Source: Xanthomonas bonasiae (GTDB lineage Bacteria; Pseudomonadota; Gammaproteobacteria; Xanthomonadales; Xanthomonadaceae). Taken from it: a stretch of 64,000 nucleotides of DNA. Location of the stretch: assembly GCF_017163705.1 (NCBI RefSeq), contig NZ_JAFIWB010000019.1:43065-107064 (forward strand), read 5' to 3'. Under the pieces are notes generated by a model, which was given only the letters and a program-made list of their open reading frames with translations, did no database searches and was not told where the DNA came from. Positions within the stretch are counted from its first letter, which is position 1, and the number at the start of each line of letters is the position of its first letter. This document shows, one piece after another, positions 9,419-20,500 of the stretch. The position numbers and the translations under genes are program-made.

Positions 9419-9440
9419 ATGTTCATACTAGAATGAACAT
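9419..9440 (-). promoter_or_regulatory. TetR operator palindrome within the tetR-ndh promoter
   Basis: ATGTTCAT (9419-9426), a 6-base spacer and ATGAACAT (9433-9440) make a perfect 8-bp inverted repeat. A second, shorter dyad GAATG-AA-CATTC (9431-9442) overlaps its right half. On the minus strand a TTGAAT box, a 17-base spacer and CATACT form a reasonable promoter, and the palindrome fills that spacer. Bound repressor would block RNA polymerase. That the adjacent TetR protein is the binder is inference. Confidence 0.7.
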
Positions 9441-9789
9441 TCAATCTATTTTTCAGCAACGCGCCGATGGAGCCTGGATGGCGGAGCGCCATGCTGTCAG
9501 GCAACCAAGGAAACTCCCTAGGCGCTTGGAAAACGCCGGATGGTGCGTTTCGTAGACAAATACAGGCAAGAGCGCAGCCGTTCCATATCAAACGGGGTGT
9601 GAGTCACGCAATCCCCCGAGCGTTAGGGAATCTCCCGACAGCGCGCCGGGGCCACCCGGATTCTCGGTTCCCGTGGTGTGCACCACAGTTCGCGCTGCCT
9701 GCACGCGACGTGCAGCGCAAGTCGGAAGGATGCGAACGACGCCCTGCGCAGGCAGGGAGACGCCGGATGCGTAACAGGGGACTGCCGTA
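9441..9789 (+). promoter_or_regulatory. Gene-free upstream region and structured leader of the two-partner secretion locus
   Basis: No credible gene lies in these 349 bp. The right half is rich in dyads: GTGGTG-TG-CACCAC (9673-9686), CTGCACG-CGA-CGTGCAG (9699-9715) and CCCTGC-GCAG-GCAGGG around 9743-9758. Beyond these, GACGCC occurs twice and an AGGGG ribosome site precedes the GTG start. This resembles a folded 5' leader and may control expression of the huge exoprotein. I could not match it to a known riboswitch. No clear sigma-70 promoter was found. Confidence 0.45.
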
Positions 9790-11496
9790 GTGCCGTGGAA
9801 AAAAGCAACGTTCCGTGCCGTGCTGGCCGTAGGCGCCTGGGCAGGCTGTGCGCTGTCCGCCCAGGCCCAGGACCCGCCCACTACGCTGGACCGCCAGGAA
9901 CAGCTGCGCCAGGCCGAGGAAGTGCAGCGCAAGCAGGAACAGGACCGGCAGGCGCCGTTTGCCGGCCCGCGTGAGGCCGTGGCTCCCGCCGACATGCGCA
10001 GCATCGCGCTGCCCACCGAAACCCTGTGCTTCCCGATCCAGCGCATCCAGTTGGGCGGCGCCGGCGCCGATGGCGCGCGCTTCGCCTGGCTGTGGCTGTC
10101 CCTGCGTCAGTACCAGGGGCGCTGCATCGGCCGCGAGGGCATCGATCTGATCCGCCGCCGCGCGCTCGACCAGCTGGTCGCACGCGGCCTGGTCACCACC
10201 CGCATCGGCGTGCCCGAGCAGGACCTGTCCAGCGGCCGCCTGCGCTTCGAGCTGATGCCCGGCCGCTTGCGCCAGGTCCGCGTTGAGTCTGCCGATGGCC
10301 GTGCGTTCTGGCGCAGCGCCTTGCCGCTGCGGCCGGGCGACCTGGTCGACCTGCGCGCGATCGAGCAGGCCGTGGAGCAGTTCAAGCGGGTGCCCTCGCA
10401 GGACGCCAAGATCGACATCGCCCCGGGCGAGCAGCCTGGCGAATCGGACCTGGTGATCACCCTGCAGCACAGCCGGCGCTGGCGCAGCGTGCTCAACGCC
10501 GACGACTCCGGCGTGCGCGCCACCGGCCGTGCGCAGGGCGGGATCGACTTCGCGCTGGACGCGCCGCTGGGCATCAACGACCTGCTGTCGATCGGCTACA
10601 ACCACGACCTGGTGGATCACGGTGCCGAGCGCGGCACGCGCGGCAACAGCCTCAGCTACAGCGTGCCGTGGGGCTGGTGGACGTTCGCGCTGTCGCTGTC
10701 GTCCTACCGCTACCACCAGCGCGTGGACGGCTACCTGCAGAGCTTCCAGTCCAGCGGCGAATCCAACAGTGCCCAGCTCGACCTGCAGCGCGTCGTCCAT
10801 CGCAACGGCAGCAGCAAGACCACCGCCGGCGTGGTCGTGGCCAAGCGCGAGGCGCGCAGCTACCTGGACGGCATCGAGATCGGCATCCAGCGCCGCCACA
10901 CCACCAGCGCCGAGGCCTACCTCAGCCACCGCCGTTACCTGGGACCGATGCAGCTGGACCTGCGCCTGGCGCACCGCCGCGGCACGCCCTGGTTCGACGG
11001 GCAATGGACCGGCTACGACCCGGCGGTGGGTTTCCCCAGCTTCCGCTACGGCGTCACCACGCTGGATGTGAGCACCGGGCTGCCGTTCAAGCTCGGCAGC
11101 ATTGCCGCCAGCTGGGACAGCAGCCTGCATGCGCAGACTGCCTCGCAGCTGCTGCTCGGCTCGGAGTTCATCAGCATCGGCGGGCGCTACAGCGTGCGCG
11201 GCTTCGATGGCGAACGCACCCTCGGCGCGGAACGCGGCGCGTACTGGCGCAACACGCTCAATCTGCCGGTGCAGCGCCTGGGCATCGTCCCGTACCTGGG
11301 CATGGATGCCGGCCGCATCGGTGGCCCCAGCGCCAGCGGGCAGGACGGACGCAGCCTGGTCGGCGCTTTCGTCGGCGTGCGCGGCGCGCGCGGCGGACTC
11401 AGCTGGGACGGCTTCGCCGGCTGGGATCTGCACGCACCACGCGATTTCGATACCGCGCAGCCGGCCTACGGCGTGCGTGTGACCTATCAGTTCTGA
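9790..11496 (+). CDS. TpsB/CdiB outer-membrane transporter of two-partner secretion (ShlB/FhaC/HecB family)
   Basis: Omp85-superfamily pore that exports the giant TpsA protein encoded next. 568 residues from GTG 9790; an in-frame stop lies at 9772 and AGGGG precedes the GTG. A signal peptide ends near SAQAQ. It is followed by the charged helix QEQLRQAEEVQRKQEQ that typically plugs the pore, a POTRA region beginning LCFPIQRIQL, and a 16-strand barrel. The family's diagnostic loop YSVRGFDGERTLGAERG (VRGF box) and terminal phenylalanine (VTYQF) are present. The gene is 67 bp upstream of its substrate gene, with an intrinsic terminator in the gap. Confidence 0.95.
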   Translation: MPWKKATFRAVLAVGAWAGCALSAQAQDPPTTLDRQEQLRQAEEVQRKQEQDRQAPFAGPREAVAPADMRSIALPTETLCFPIQRIQLGGAGADGARFAWLWLSLRQYQGRCIGREGIDLIRRRALDQLVARGLVTTRIGVPEQDLSSGRLRFELMPGRLRQVRVESADGRAFWRSALPLRPGDLVDLRAIEQAVEQFKRVPSQDAKIDIAPGEQPGESDLVITLQHSRRWRSVLNADDSGVRATGRAQGGIDFALDAPLGINDLLSIGYNHDLVDHGAERGTRGNSLSYSVPWGWWTFALSLSSYRYHQRVDGYLQSFQSSGESNSAQLDLQRVVHRNGSSKTTAGVVVAKREARSYLDGIEIGIQRRHTTSAEAYLSHRRYLGPMQLDLRLAHRRGTPWFDGQWTGYDPAVGFPSFRYGVTTLDVSTGLPFKLGSIAASWDSSLHAQTASQLLLGSEFISIGGRYSVRGFDGERTLGAERGAYWRNTLNLPVQRLGIVPYLGMDAGRIGGPSASGQDGRSLVGAFVGVRGARGGLSWDGFAGWDLHAPRDFDTAQPAYGVRVTYQF

Positions 11497-11536
11497 CCCT
11501 GGGCCGCCGCTGGGCGGACCGGGTTTTTGTTTTTTT
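11497..11536 (+). terminator. Intrinsic terminator/attenuator between tpsB and tpsA
   Basis: CCCTGGGCCGCC (11497-11508) and GGGCGGACCGGG (11512-11523) pair at 10 of 12 positions around a 3-base loop. TTTTTGTTTTTTT (11524-11536) follows. It starts at the first base after the tpsB stop codon and ends 27 bases before the tpsA start, leaving no room for a promoter. The exoprotein gene must then be read by read-through past the stem or from a promoter inside tpsB. Confidence 0.8.
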
Positions 11537-11563
11537 GAGCGCCCATGGCGCGACGAGAGAGAA

Positions 11564-14500
11564 ATGGCGATGGACAAGGATTCCGCTGGGATGGGCACCA
11601 CGATGGCCGACCGCTTCAAGCGCGGCGTGGCGATGCTGCTGTGCTGCACCGTCACCTGGACCTCGTTGCCGCTCTACGCGCAGGTCGTGCCGGTCGCCAA
11701 TCCAGGCGGGCAACAGCCGGGCCAGCAGGCGGCGGCCAACGGCGTGCCGGTGGTCGACATCGTCGCCCCCAACGCGCGCGGCGTCTCGCACAACCGCTAT
11801 TCGCGCTTCGACGTCGGCAGCAACGGCCTGATCCTCAACAACAGCGCCAACATCTCCAAGACCGAACTCGGCGGCTACATCGCCGGCAACGACAACCTGA
11901 AGAACAGCGGTGCGGCCACGCTGATCCTCAACGAAGTCACCAGCACCGCCAGCCGCCTGCAGGGCTATACCGAAATCGCCGGGGCCAGGGCGCAGCTGGT
12001 GATCGCCAACCCGAACGGCATCAGCTGCGACGGCTGCGGCTTCCTCAACGCCTCGCGGGTCACCCTGGCCACCGGCACGCCGCAACTCGGCAGCGACGGT
12101 GCGTTGAACGGCTTCGGCATCACCGGCGGCGTGCTCAGCATCGGCAGCAATGGCCTGGACGCGTCCAACGTCGATCGCCTGGATCTGCTGTCGCGGCAGC
12201 TCAGCGTGGACGGCTCGGTGTGGGCCAAGGACCTGCTCGCCAGCACCGGCGCGCAGCGCATCGGCTACGACGGCATGCTGCTGGAGCTGCTGCCGGGCAG
12301 CGATGGCGCGGCGCCGTCGATCGGCATCGACGTGGCCTATCTCGGCGGCATGTACGCCGACCGCATCCGCCTGATCGCCACCGAAGCCGGCGTCGGCGTG
12401 GTCAGCCGCGGCACCCTGGCCGCGCAGAGCGGCAGCCTGCAGATCGACAGCGCCGGCCAGCTCAGCCTGAGCGGCACCACGGTCGCCCGCGACGACGTGG
12501 ACCTGCGCGCCGCAGGCGCGTTGACCCAGCAGGGCACGCTCGGTTCGCAGCAGGCCGGCGTGCGCCTGCGCGCCGCGCAATTGAGCCTGAGCGGCGACAC
12601 CGTCGCCAGCGGTCTGCTCGACGCGCGCGCCAGCGGCAGTTTCGACCACAGCGGGCGCAGCAGCGCCGGCGCGATCAGCCTGTTCGGCTCCGAACTCGAT
12701 GCCGGCGGCACGTTGTACAGCAGCGGCGCGTTGAGCCTGGACGCGAGCGGCACCCTGCGCAACAGCGGCGTGGCCTACGCCGGCGCTGCGCTGACGTTGC
12801 ATGCCGGCGGCAGCTGGCTGCAGAGCGCCGGGACGTTGCAGAGCGGTGGCGCGATGAGCGTGCAGGCGGCACGGATCGATGCCGCCGGCACGCTCGATGC
12901 CAGTGCCGGCCTTGGCGTGCGCAGCGACGGCGACATGCGCCTGTCCGGGTTGGTCCAGTCCTGGCAGGACGCCGCGCTGCAGGCCGGCGGCCGCCTCGAC
13001 AACGCCGGCCAGCTCAGCGCCGGCGGCCGCGTGGACATCGCTGCGGCGGCGATCGGCAACCGCGCCAACGGCGTGCTGTCCGCCAGCGGCGACGTCGCCC
13101 TGGCGACCGCCGGTACGCTGGACAATGCCGGCACCGTGTACGCCGGGCGCGACCTGCGGATCGACGCGGCGGCCTTCGCGAATGACGGCAGCAGCTATGC
13201 CGGCCGCAATGCGGACATCGCCAGCAGCGGCGTCACCCGCAGCCGCGGCAGCCTGGTCGCTGGCGATGCGCTAAGCGTGAACGCGGCGCAGTTCGCCAGC
13301 AGCGGCGAACTCGGCAGCCAGCGCGGCACCACCAGCCTGTACAGCCGCGGCGATCTCGCGCTCGACGGCGCCGTGGCGGCGAAGGGGGCGCTGACGGCGC
13401 AGGCCGCGGGCGACCTGCACCAGTCCGGCACGCTCAGCGCGGCCAGCGCGCAGCTGCAGGCGGGCGGCGACGCGTCGCTTGACGGCACGCTGAAGACCGA
13501 CGGCGCGTTGCAACTGAGCGCCGACGGGCAACTGCGCAGTTCCGCCACGATCGCCGCGGGCGGCGACGCCGATCTGCATGCGCAAAGCGCGCTGCTGCAG
13601 GCCGGGCAGATCCAGTCCGGTGGCGCGCTGCGCCTGCAAGGCGCGGACATCGACCAGTCCGGCGTGCTCGACGCGGGCACCACGCTGTCCCTGCGCAGCG
13701 CCAACGCGATGCGCCTGGCCGGCACGCTGCAGGCACGCGGCGACGTCGCGCTCGACAGCGCCGCAACGCTGCAGAACCAGGCGCAGGTGATCGCCGGGGG
13801 CGACCTGGCGGTGGCCGCCGGCAGCCTGGACAACGCCAGCGGTGCGGCCTTGTCGGCGAGCGGCGATGCCGCCATCGCCAGTGTCGCCGCACTGCGCAAC
13901 GACGGCAGCCTGCATGCCGATGGCGCCCTGCGCCTGAGCGCCGGCAGCTTCGCCCAGGCCGAAACCGGCAAGGCCTATGGCGGCACGAGCCTCGACCTCG
14001 CCGCGACCGATGCGCTGGACAACCGTGGCGACCTGGTCGGCGGCGGCGACGTGCGCATCGCCGCCGGCAGCATCGCCAGCAGCGGCCAGCTCGGCAGCCA
14101 GCGCGGCGAGCTCGCGCTCGACAGCCGCGGCGATCTGAACCTGGATGGCGTCGTGGTAGCGGCCGGTGCGCTGCGCGCCGCCGCGCTCGGCGATGTGCAA
14201 CAGCGTGGCGGCGTGCAGGCGCAATCGGCACAGTTGCAGGCCGGCCGCGATCTGACCCTGGCCGGCTCGCTGCGCAGCGCGACGACGCTGCAGCTGCAGG
14301 CGCAGCGCGCGTTGAACGTGGGCGGCCAGGCGGTCGCAGGCGGCGATCTGGGCATGCGCGGCGCTAGCGTCGCGCTCGGCCAGGACGCCGTGGTGCAGAC
14401 CGCCACGGCGCTGCAGGTGGACGCGGGCACGATCGACAGCCGCGGCGCGCTGGATGCCGGCACGGATCTGAGCCTGCGCAGCAGCGGCGCCCTCTCTCTG

Positions 14501-17500
14501 TCGGGCATCGCCCAGGGCGGGCGCGATGTCGCGCTGCAGGCGGATCAGGCGTTGGACAACCAGGCCCGCGTCTTCGCCGGCCGCGATCTGACCCTGAGCG
14601 CGGCCAGTGCGACCAATCGGGCGCAGGGCGAACTCTCGGCGCAGGCGGCGCTCGATGCCCACGTGCAAGGCGCACTCGACAACGACGGCACGCTGCAGGC
14701 CGGACAGGCGCTGACCCTGAGCGCAGGCAGCCTGCAGCAGAGCGGCCGTGCCTACGCCGGCGACACGCTGACCGTGCAGGTCGATGGCGCACTCGACAAC
14801 CGCGGCGACCTGATCGCCAAGCGCGATGTGCGCGTGGCCGCCGGCAGCGTCGCCAGCAGCGGCCAGCTCGGCAGCCAGGATGGACAGCTGCTGGTCGATA
14901 GCCGTGGCGACGTACAGCTCGACGGCAGCCAGATCGCGGCGACCACGCTGCGCGTGCAGGCGGTCGGCGATCTGCAACAGCGCGGCACCACCAAGGCGCA
15001 GTCGCTGCAGTTGAGCGCCGGGCGCGATCTGAGCGTCGCCGGTTCGCTGCAAAGTGCCGCGGACCTGCAATTGCAGGGGCAGCGCGCGCTGAGTCTGGAT
15101 GGCCAGGCCGTGGCCGGCGGCGCTGCGCAATTGAGCGCGGCGAGCATCGCCACCGGCGGCAACGCCGTATTGCAGAGCGCCGCGGCGATCACGCTCGACG
15201 GCGCGACGATCGACAGCCGCGGCGCACTCGATGCCGGCACCGATCTGCGCCTGCGCAGCCAGGGCCAGCTGACCCTGGCCGGCATCGCCCAAGGCGGCGG
15301 CGATGTCGTGCTGGACGCCGGCGCTGCGCTGGACAACAGCGCCCAGGTCGTCGCCGGTCGCGATCTGCACCTGAGCGCTGCCAGTGCGGTCAACCGCGCC
15401 ACCGGCACGTTGGCGGCGGCGGCCACGCTCGACCTGCGCGTCTCCGGCCTGCTCGACAACGCCGGCCGCCTGCGCGGCCAGAATTCCCTTCTGCTGCAGG
15501 CCGGCAGCTTCCAGCACAGCGGTGAGCTGTACGCGGGCCAGGCGCTGGATCTGCACAGCGCCGGCGCGCTGGACAACCGCGGCACGCTGATCGCCGGCGG
15601 CGACCTGCGTATCGACGCTGGCAGCCTCAGCAACAGCGGCCAGCTCGGTAGCGAGACCGGCCAGGTGACGCTGAGCAGCCAGGGCGACATGCAACTGGGC
15701 GGCAGCGTGATCGCCGCGCAGGCGCTGAGCGCCAGTGCGCTCGGCGATCTGCAGGTGGATGGCGCGCTCAAGGCGCAGTCGGCCACGCTCGCCGCCGGCC
15801 GCGACCTGAGCGTCGCCGGTGGCGCGCAGACCGCCGCCGCGCTGGAGCTGCAGGCGCAGCGCGCGCTGCGCGTCGATGGCCAGGCATTGGCCGGCGGCGA
15901 CCTGCGCCTGAGCGGCGCCAGCATCGCCACCGGTACGGCCGCCGTGCTGCAAGGCGCGGCGGCCGTGACCCTGCAAGGCGGCGCCATCGACAGCCGCGGC
16001 ACGCTCGATGCCGGCACCGACCTGACCTTGCGCAGCGACGGCGCGCTGGCGATCGCCGGCGTGGCGCAGGCCAAGCGCGACATCGCGCTCGATGCCGGTG
16101 CAGCGCTGAGCACTACCGGCCAGATCGTGGCCGGCCGCGACCTGAGCGTCGCCGCGCACAGCATCGACAACGCCGCCAGCGGCACGCTGGCCGCGCAGGG
16201 CGCGCTGCAACTGGCCACGCCTGGTACGGTCAGCAACGCCGGCAGCCTGCAGGCCGGCCAGGCCATGACTCTCGACGTCGGCACGCTGCAACACAGCGGC
16301 CAGGCCTACGCGGGCGATCGCCTGACGTTGCGCGCCAACGGCGCGGTGGACAACCAGGGCGACCTGATCGCCAAGCGCGATCTGCAGGTAGACGCCGCCA
16401 GCATCGCCAGCAGCGGCCAGCTCGGCAGCGAGACCGGCCAGGTCGCGCTGACCAGCCAGGGCGACCTGCGTCTGGGCGGCACCGTCGCCGCGGCGACGCA
16501 ACTGAAGGCGCAGGCGCTGGGCGATCTGCTGCAGTCGGGCACGCTCAGCGCGCAAGTGCTGGACCTGCATGCCGGGCGCGATATCGCCATGACCGGCCAG
16601 GTCGCGGCCATGCAGTCGCTGCAGATCCAGGCGCAGCGCGACCTGCGCGTGGACGGGCAAGCCAACGCCGGCCAGGCCGCGTCGCTGAGCGCAGGCGCCG
16701 CATTGAGCACCGGTAGCCAGGCCGTGCTGCACAGTGCCGGCGCGCTCGCACTGACCGGCGCGCGCATCGACAGCCAGGGCACGCTGGATGCCGGCACCAC
16801 GCTGGCGCTGACCAGCAGCGGCGATCTCGCGCTCGCCGGCATCGCCCAGGCCGCGACAACGCTGAACGTGAATGCCGGCGGCGCGCTGAGCAACGCCGCG
16901 CAGGTCGTGGCCGGCAGCGATCTGATAGTGAGCGCGGCCAGCGTCGACAACGCCGCCAATAGCCTGCTCGCCGCGCAGGGCGATGCGACGCTGACCGTGA
17001 GCGGCGCGCTGGACAACGCGGGTGCGCTACGCGCGCGCCAGCGCCTGCAACTGGATGTCGGCTCGCTGCAGCAGACCGGGCAGAGCTACGGCCTGCAGCG
17101 CCTGGGCCTGACCGCCAGCGGCGCCGTCGACAACCGCGGCGACCTGATCGCCGGCAGCGCGCTGCGCGTGGAAGCGGCCAGCGTCGCCAGCAGCGGCCAG
17201 CTCGGTAGCGAAAGCGGCGACGTGGCGCTGGTCAGCCATGGCGATCTCGCGCTGGGCGGTACGCTGGCCGCGGCCGGTGCGTTCAGTGCCCAAGCCGGCG
17301 GCGCACTGTCGCAGACCGGCGCGCTCAGCGCCGCGAGCACGCTGCAACTGCAGTCGCACGGCGACCTGACCGTGGCCGGCACGCTCTCGGCCAATCAGCT
17401 CACCCTGACCAGCGATGCCGCACTGCTCCAGCGCGGCACCGTCAACGGCAGCGACGTCGCCTTGCAGGCGCAGCGCATCGACAACGCCGGGCAGACCCTG

Positions 17501-20500
17501 TCCAGCGGCAACCTGAGCCTGCGCGGCGGCGACATCGCCATCGGCGGCGTCGCCGCGGCCGGCGTGCGCAGCGACGGCAGCCTCGGCGGCAGCGGCGCGC
17601 TGGACCTGCATGCCGACCGCACCCTGAGCGCCAGTGGCAAGCTGATCGCCGCCGGCAACCTCACCGCGCAGGCCGCCCAACTCAACCTGGCCGGCAGCAC
17701 CACCCGCGTCGGCGGCGATGCCAGCCTGACCGCGAGCAATGGCCTCGATCATCGCGGCGCCGATCTGCTCGCCGGCGGCCTGCTGACCGTGCGCGCCGGC
17801 GGCAGTCTCGACAACGGCACGCTCAACGGCATCGGCGGTCAAATGCAGGCCGCGCGCCTGGACCTGGGCGCAGCGTCGTTGCGCAACACCGGCGGCACCC
17901 TGGTGCAGAGCGGCAGCGGGCAGACCCGCATCGCCATCACCGGCGCGTTCGACAACGGCAACGGCAAGCTGGCCACGAACGGGCAGGATCTCAGCCTCAG
18001 CGCTGCATCGCTGAACAATGCGCAGGGGCGCATCGAACACGCCGGCACCGGCACCGCGACGCTGAACATCGGCGGAGCCGTCGCCAATGCCGGCGGCCGC
18101 CTCCTGACCCAGGGCCAGCTGCAACTCGGCGCCAATGCCGGCATCGACAACCAGAACGGTGGGATCGCCGCCGCCGGCGACGCCACGTTGACCGCGGCCA
18201 GCCTGAGCAATGTCGGCGGCAGCGTGTCGGCACGCAGCTTGAACACCCAGCTCGGCGGCGCGCTCGACAACCGCAGCGGCGTGCTGCAGGCCTCCGGCGG
18301 CACCCTGACCGTACGCGCCGACAGTCTCGACAACCGCAGCGGCACGCTGCAGGCGATCGCCAGTGGCGGTACCGGCGGCGATCTGCGCGCCGACATCGCG
18401 CATACCTTGAACAACGATGGCGGCCTGCTCGGCGCCAGCAACGACGCCAGCGTCGGCGCCGAGAACCTCAGCAACAGCGCCGGCACCGTCCAGGCCGGAC
18501 GCGACCTGGCGCTGACCGCGCGCGGCCAACTCGACAACCACCAGGGCGGCCGCATCGGCGGCGGCCGCGATCTCAACGTCGCGGTCACCGGCGCACTGCT
18601 CAACAGCGGCGGCCAACTCGACAGCGGCAATGCGATGACCCTGTCCGGCGGCCGCATCGACAACAGCCAGGGCAGCATCGCCAACAACGGCGGCGGCCTG
18701 ACCCAGCTCACCACCGGCGGCGAATTGCGCAATGCCGGCGGCAGCCTGGGCGGACGCGGCAGCGTCGTGCTCAACGCCGCCAGCGTGGTCAACAGCGACG
18801 GCCAGCTGGTGGCCGGCGGCGATCTCGTCGCCAACACCAACGCACTCGACAACCAGCGCGGCAACATCTACGCCGGCAACAGCTTCCTGTTGCAGCGCTC
18901 CGGCGCCACGCTCGACAACCGCAGCGGCACCATCAAGGCCGAGCAGGCGGTACGCCTGACCCTGCAGAGCCTGAGCAACAGCGGCGGTCGCATCGGCGCG
19001 GGCAGCAGCGTCGGGGGCACCGGCGACGTGGTCATCGATACCGTCGGCTTCGACGGCAGCGGCAACATCCTCGCGCAGAACCTGCTCGACCTGACCGTGC
19101 GCAGCGACTACACCCACCGCGCCGGCGCCGACATCACCAGCAATGGCGACTTCCGCCTTAGCGTCGGCGGCAACATGGTCAATTCCTCCGCGCTGAAGGC
19201 CGGGCGCAGCCTGAGCGTGACCGCCAACAACATCAGCAACGGCGCCGGCGCGACGATGCAGGCGGGCAACACCCAGTTGACTACCGGCGGGACCATCGAC
19301 AACGCCGGCGACATTTCCGCCAGCAACAACCTGCAGCTCACGGCCGGCAGCGTCACCAACACCGGCAGCCTGGTCGGCGGCAACGTGCTGGTGGACACCG
19401 GCACCCTGGTCAACGGCGCCGACCTGGGCAGCGCCACCGACAACGCGGCCTACGGTTCGGCGCTGATCGGCGCGACCAACGGCATGACCCTGCTGGTCCG
19501 CGACCAGTTGCTCAACCGCGACGCGAAGATCTTCAGCCTGGGCAACATCGCCATCGGCGCCGCGCGCGACGGCGGTGGCACGCTCACCGCGCGCACCGGC
19601 TTGGTCAACAACCTGTCCGGCAGCATCGAGGCCGATGGCAGCATCCTGATTGCGGCCAATCAGCTCAACAACCGGCGGCTGACGATCACGACGGCCACCT
19701 CGCAAGTGTCTGCCGACGAGCGCGCTGCGGCGAATCAGACCATGCCGGAGCAAGAGCTTCGCAACGATCCGGAGCCGGCCAACTACCACGGCCACAATCT
19801 CGGCGTCTTCCGAACCTTCGACGCACAGGAAAAGGAAAGAGTGACCGGCGCCAGCGCCGAAGGCCGCATCGCGGCGGGCGGCAATATCGCATTGTCCGGC
19901 AGCGTCACCAACACCGCTTCGACAATTGCGGCAGCGGGTGCGCTGTGGATCAACCAGCGCGGTGTCTCCGGCTTGGCCGACGGAATGATCGCAGGCAGCG
20001 AGAACGTGCTCAATCAGGCGCTCGCGCTGAACCAGCGGTTCAACTACACCGACAAGGAATACACGGCCAGCGTACGTCAAGGCGGCTGCACACCTCCTCC
20101 AGGGAAAATGGCCTGTAGTGCCGAGGACGCGGAAGAACAGGCCAGTGGCGGCAACATCGGTGGGACGGCGGTATCCGTCGTCGGCTCCGGCACCACGGAT
20201 AGTGCCTACATCGCCCTCGCCGCCAACATGACCGGCGGCCAAGGCGTGTCGATCAACGGCGCGACCATCAGCAACGGCGCCGTCGGTAGCGATGGCCGCA
20301 GCATCGGCGGTGCCGCGTTCAACGCCACGCAAGGTACGGCACTGAACCGACGCAGCGCGCAGAGCGCCAGCGGCGTCGGCAATAAGGCCGTGCAGGCGCA
20401 GGCCGGCACGGCCGCGGGCGGCGCAACGGTCGGCAACCGCATCGTCAGTGCCAGCATCGGCCCGATCCGCATCGCCGACGGCGAGGCCTCGCTGGTGAAA

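Noticed and set aside
9600..9789. c-di-GMP-I (GEMM) riboswitch ahead of tpsB
   Set aside because: TCACGCA and a GC-rich 3' hairpin resemble parts of the consensus, but the GGCAAACC and ACGCAAAGCC core elements cannot be placed in order. Kept only as an unassigned structured leader.
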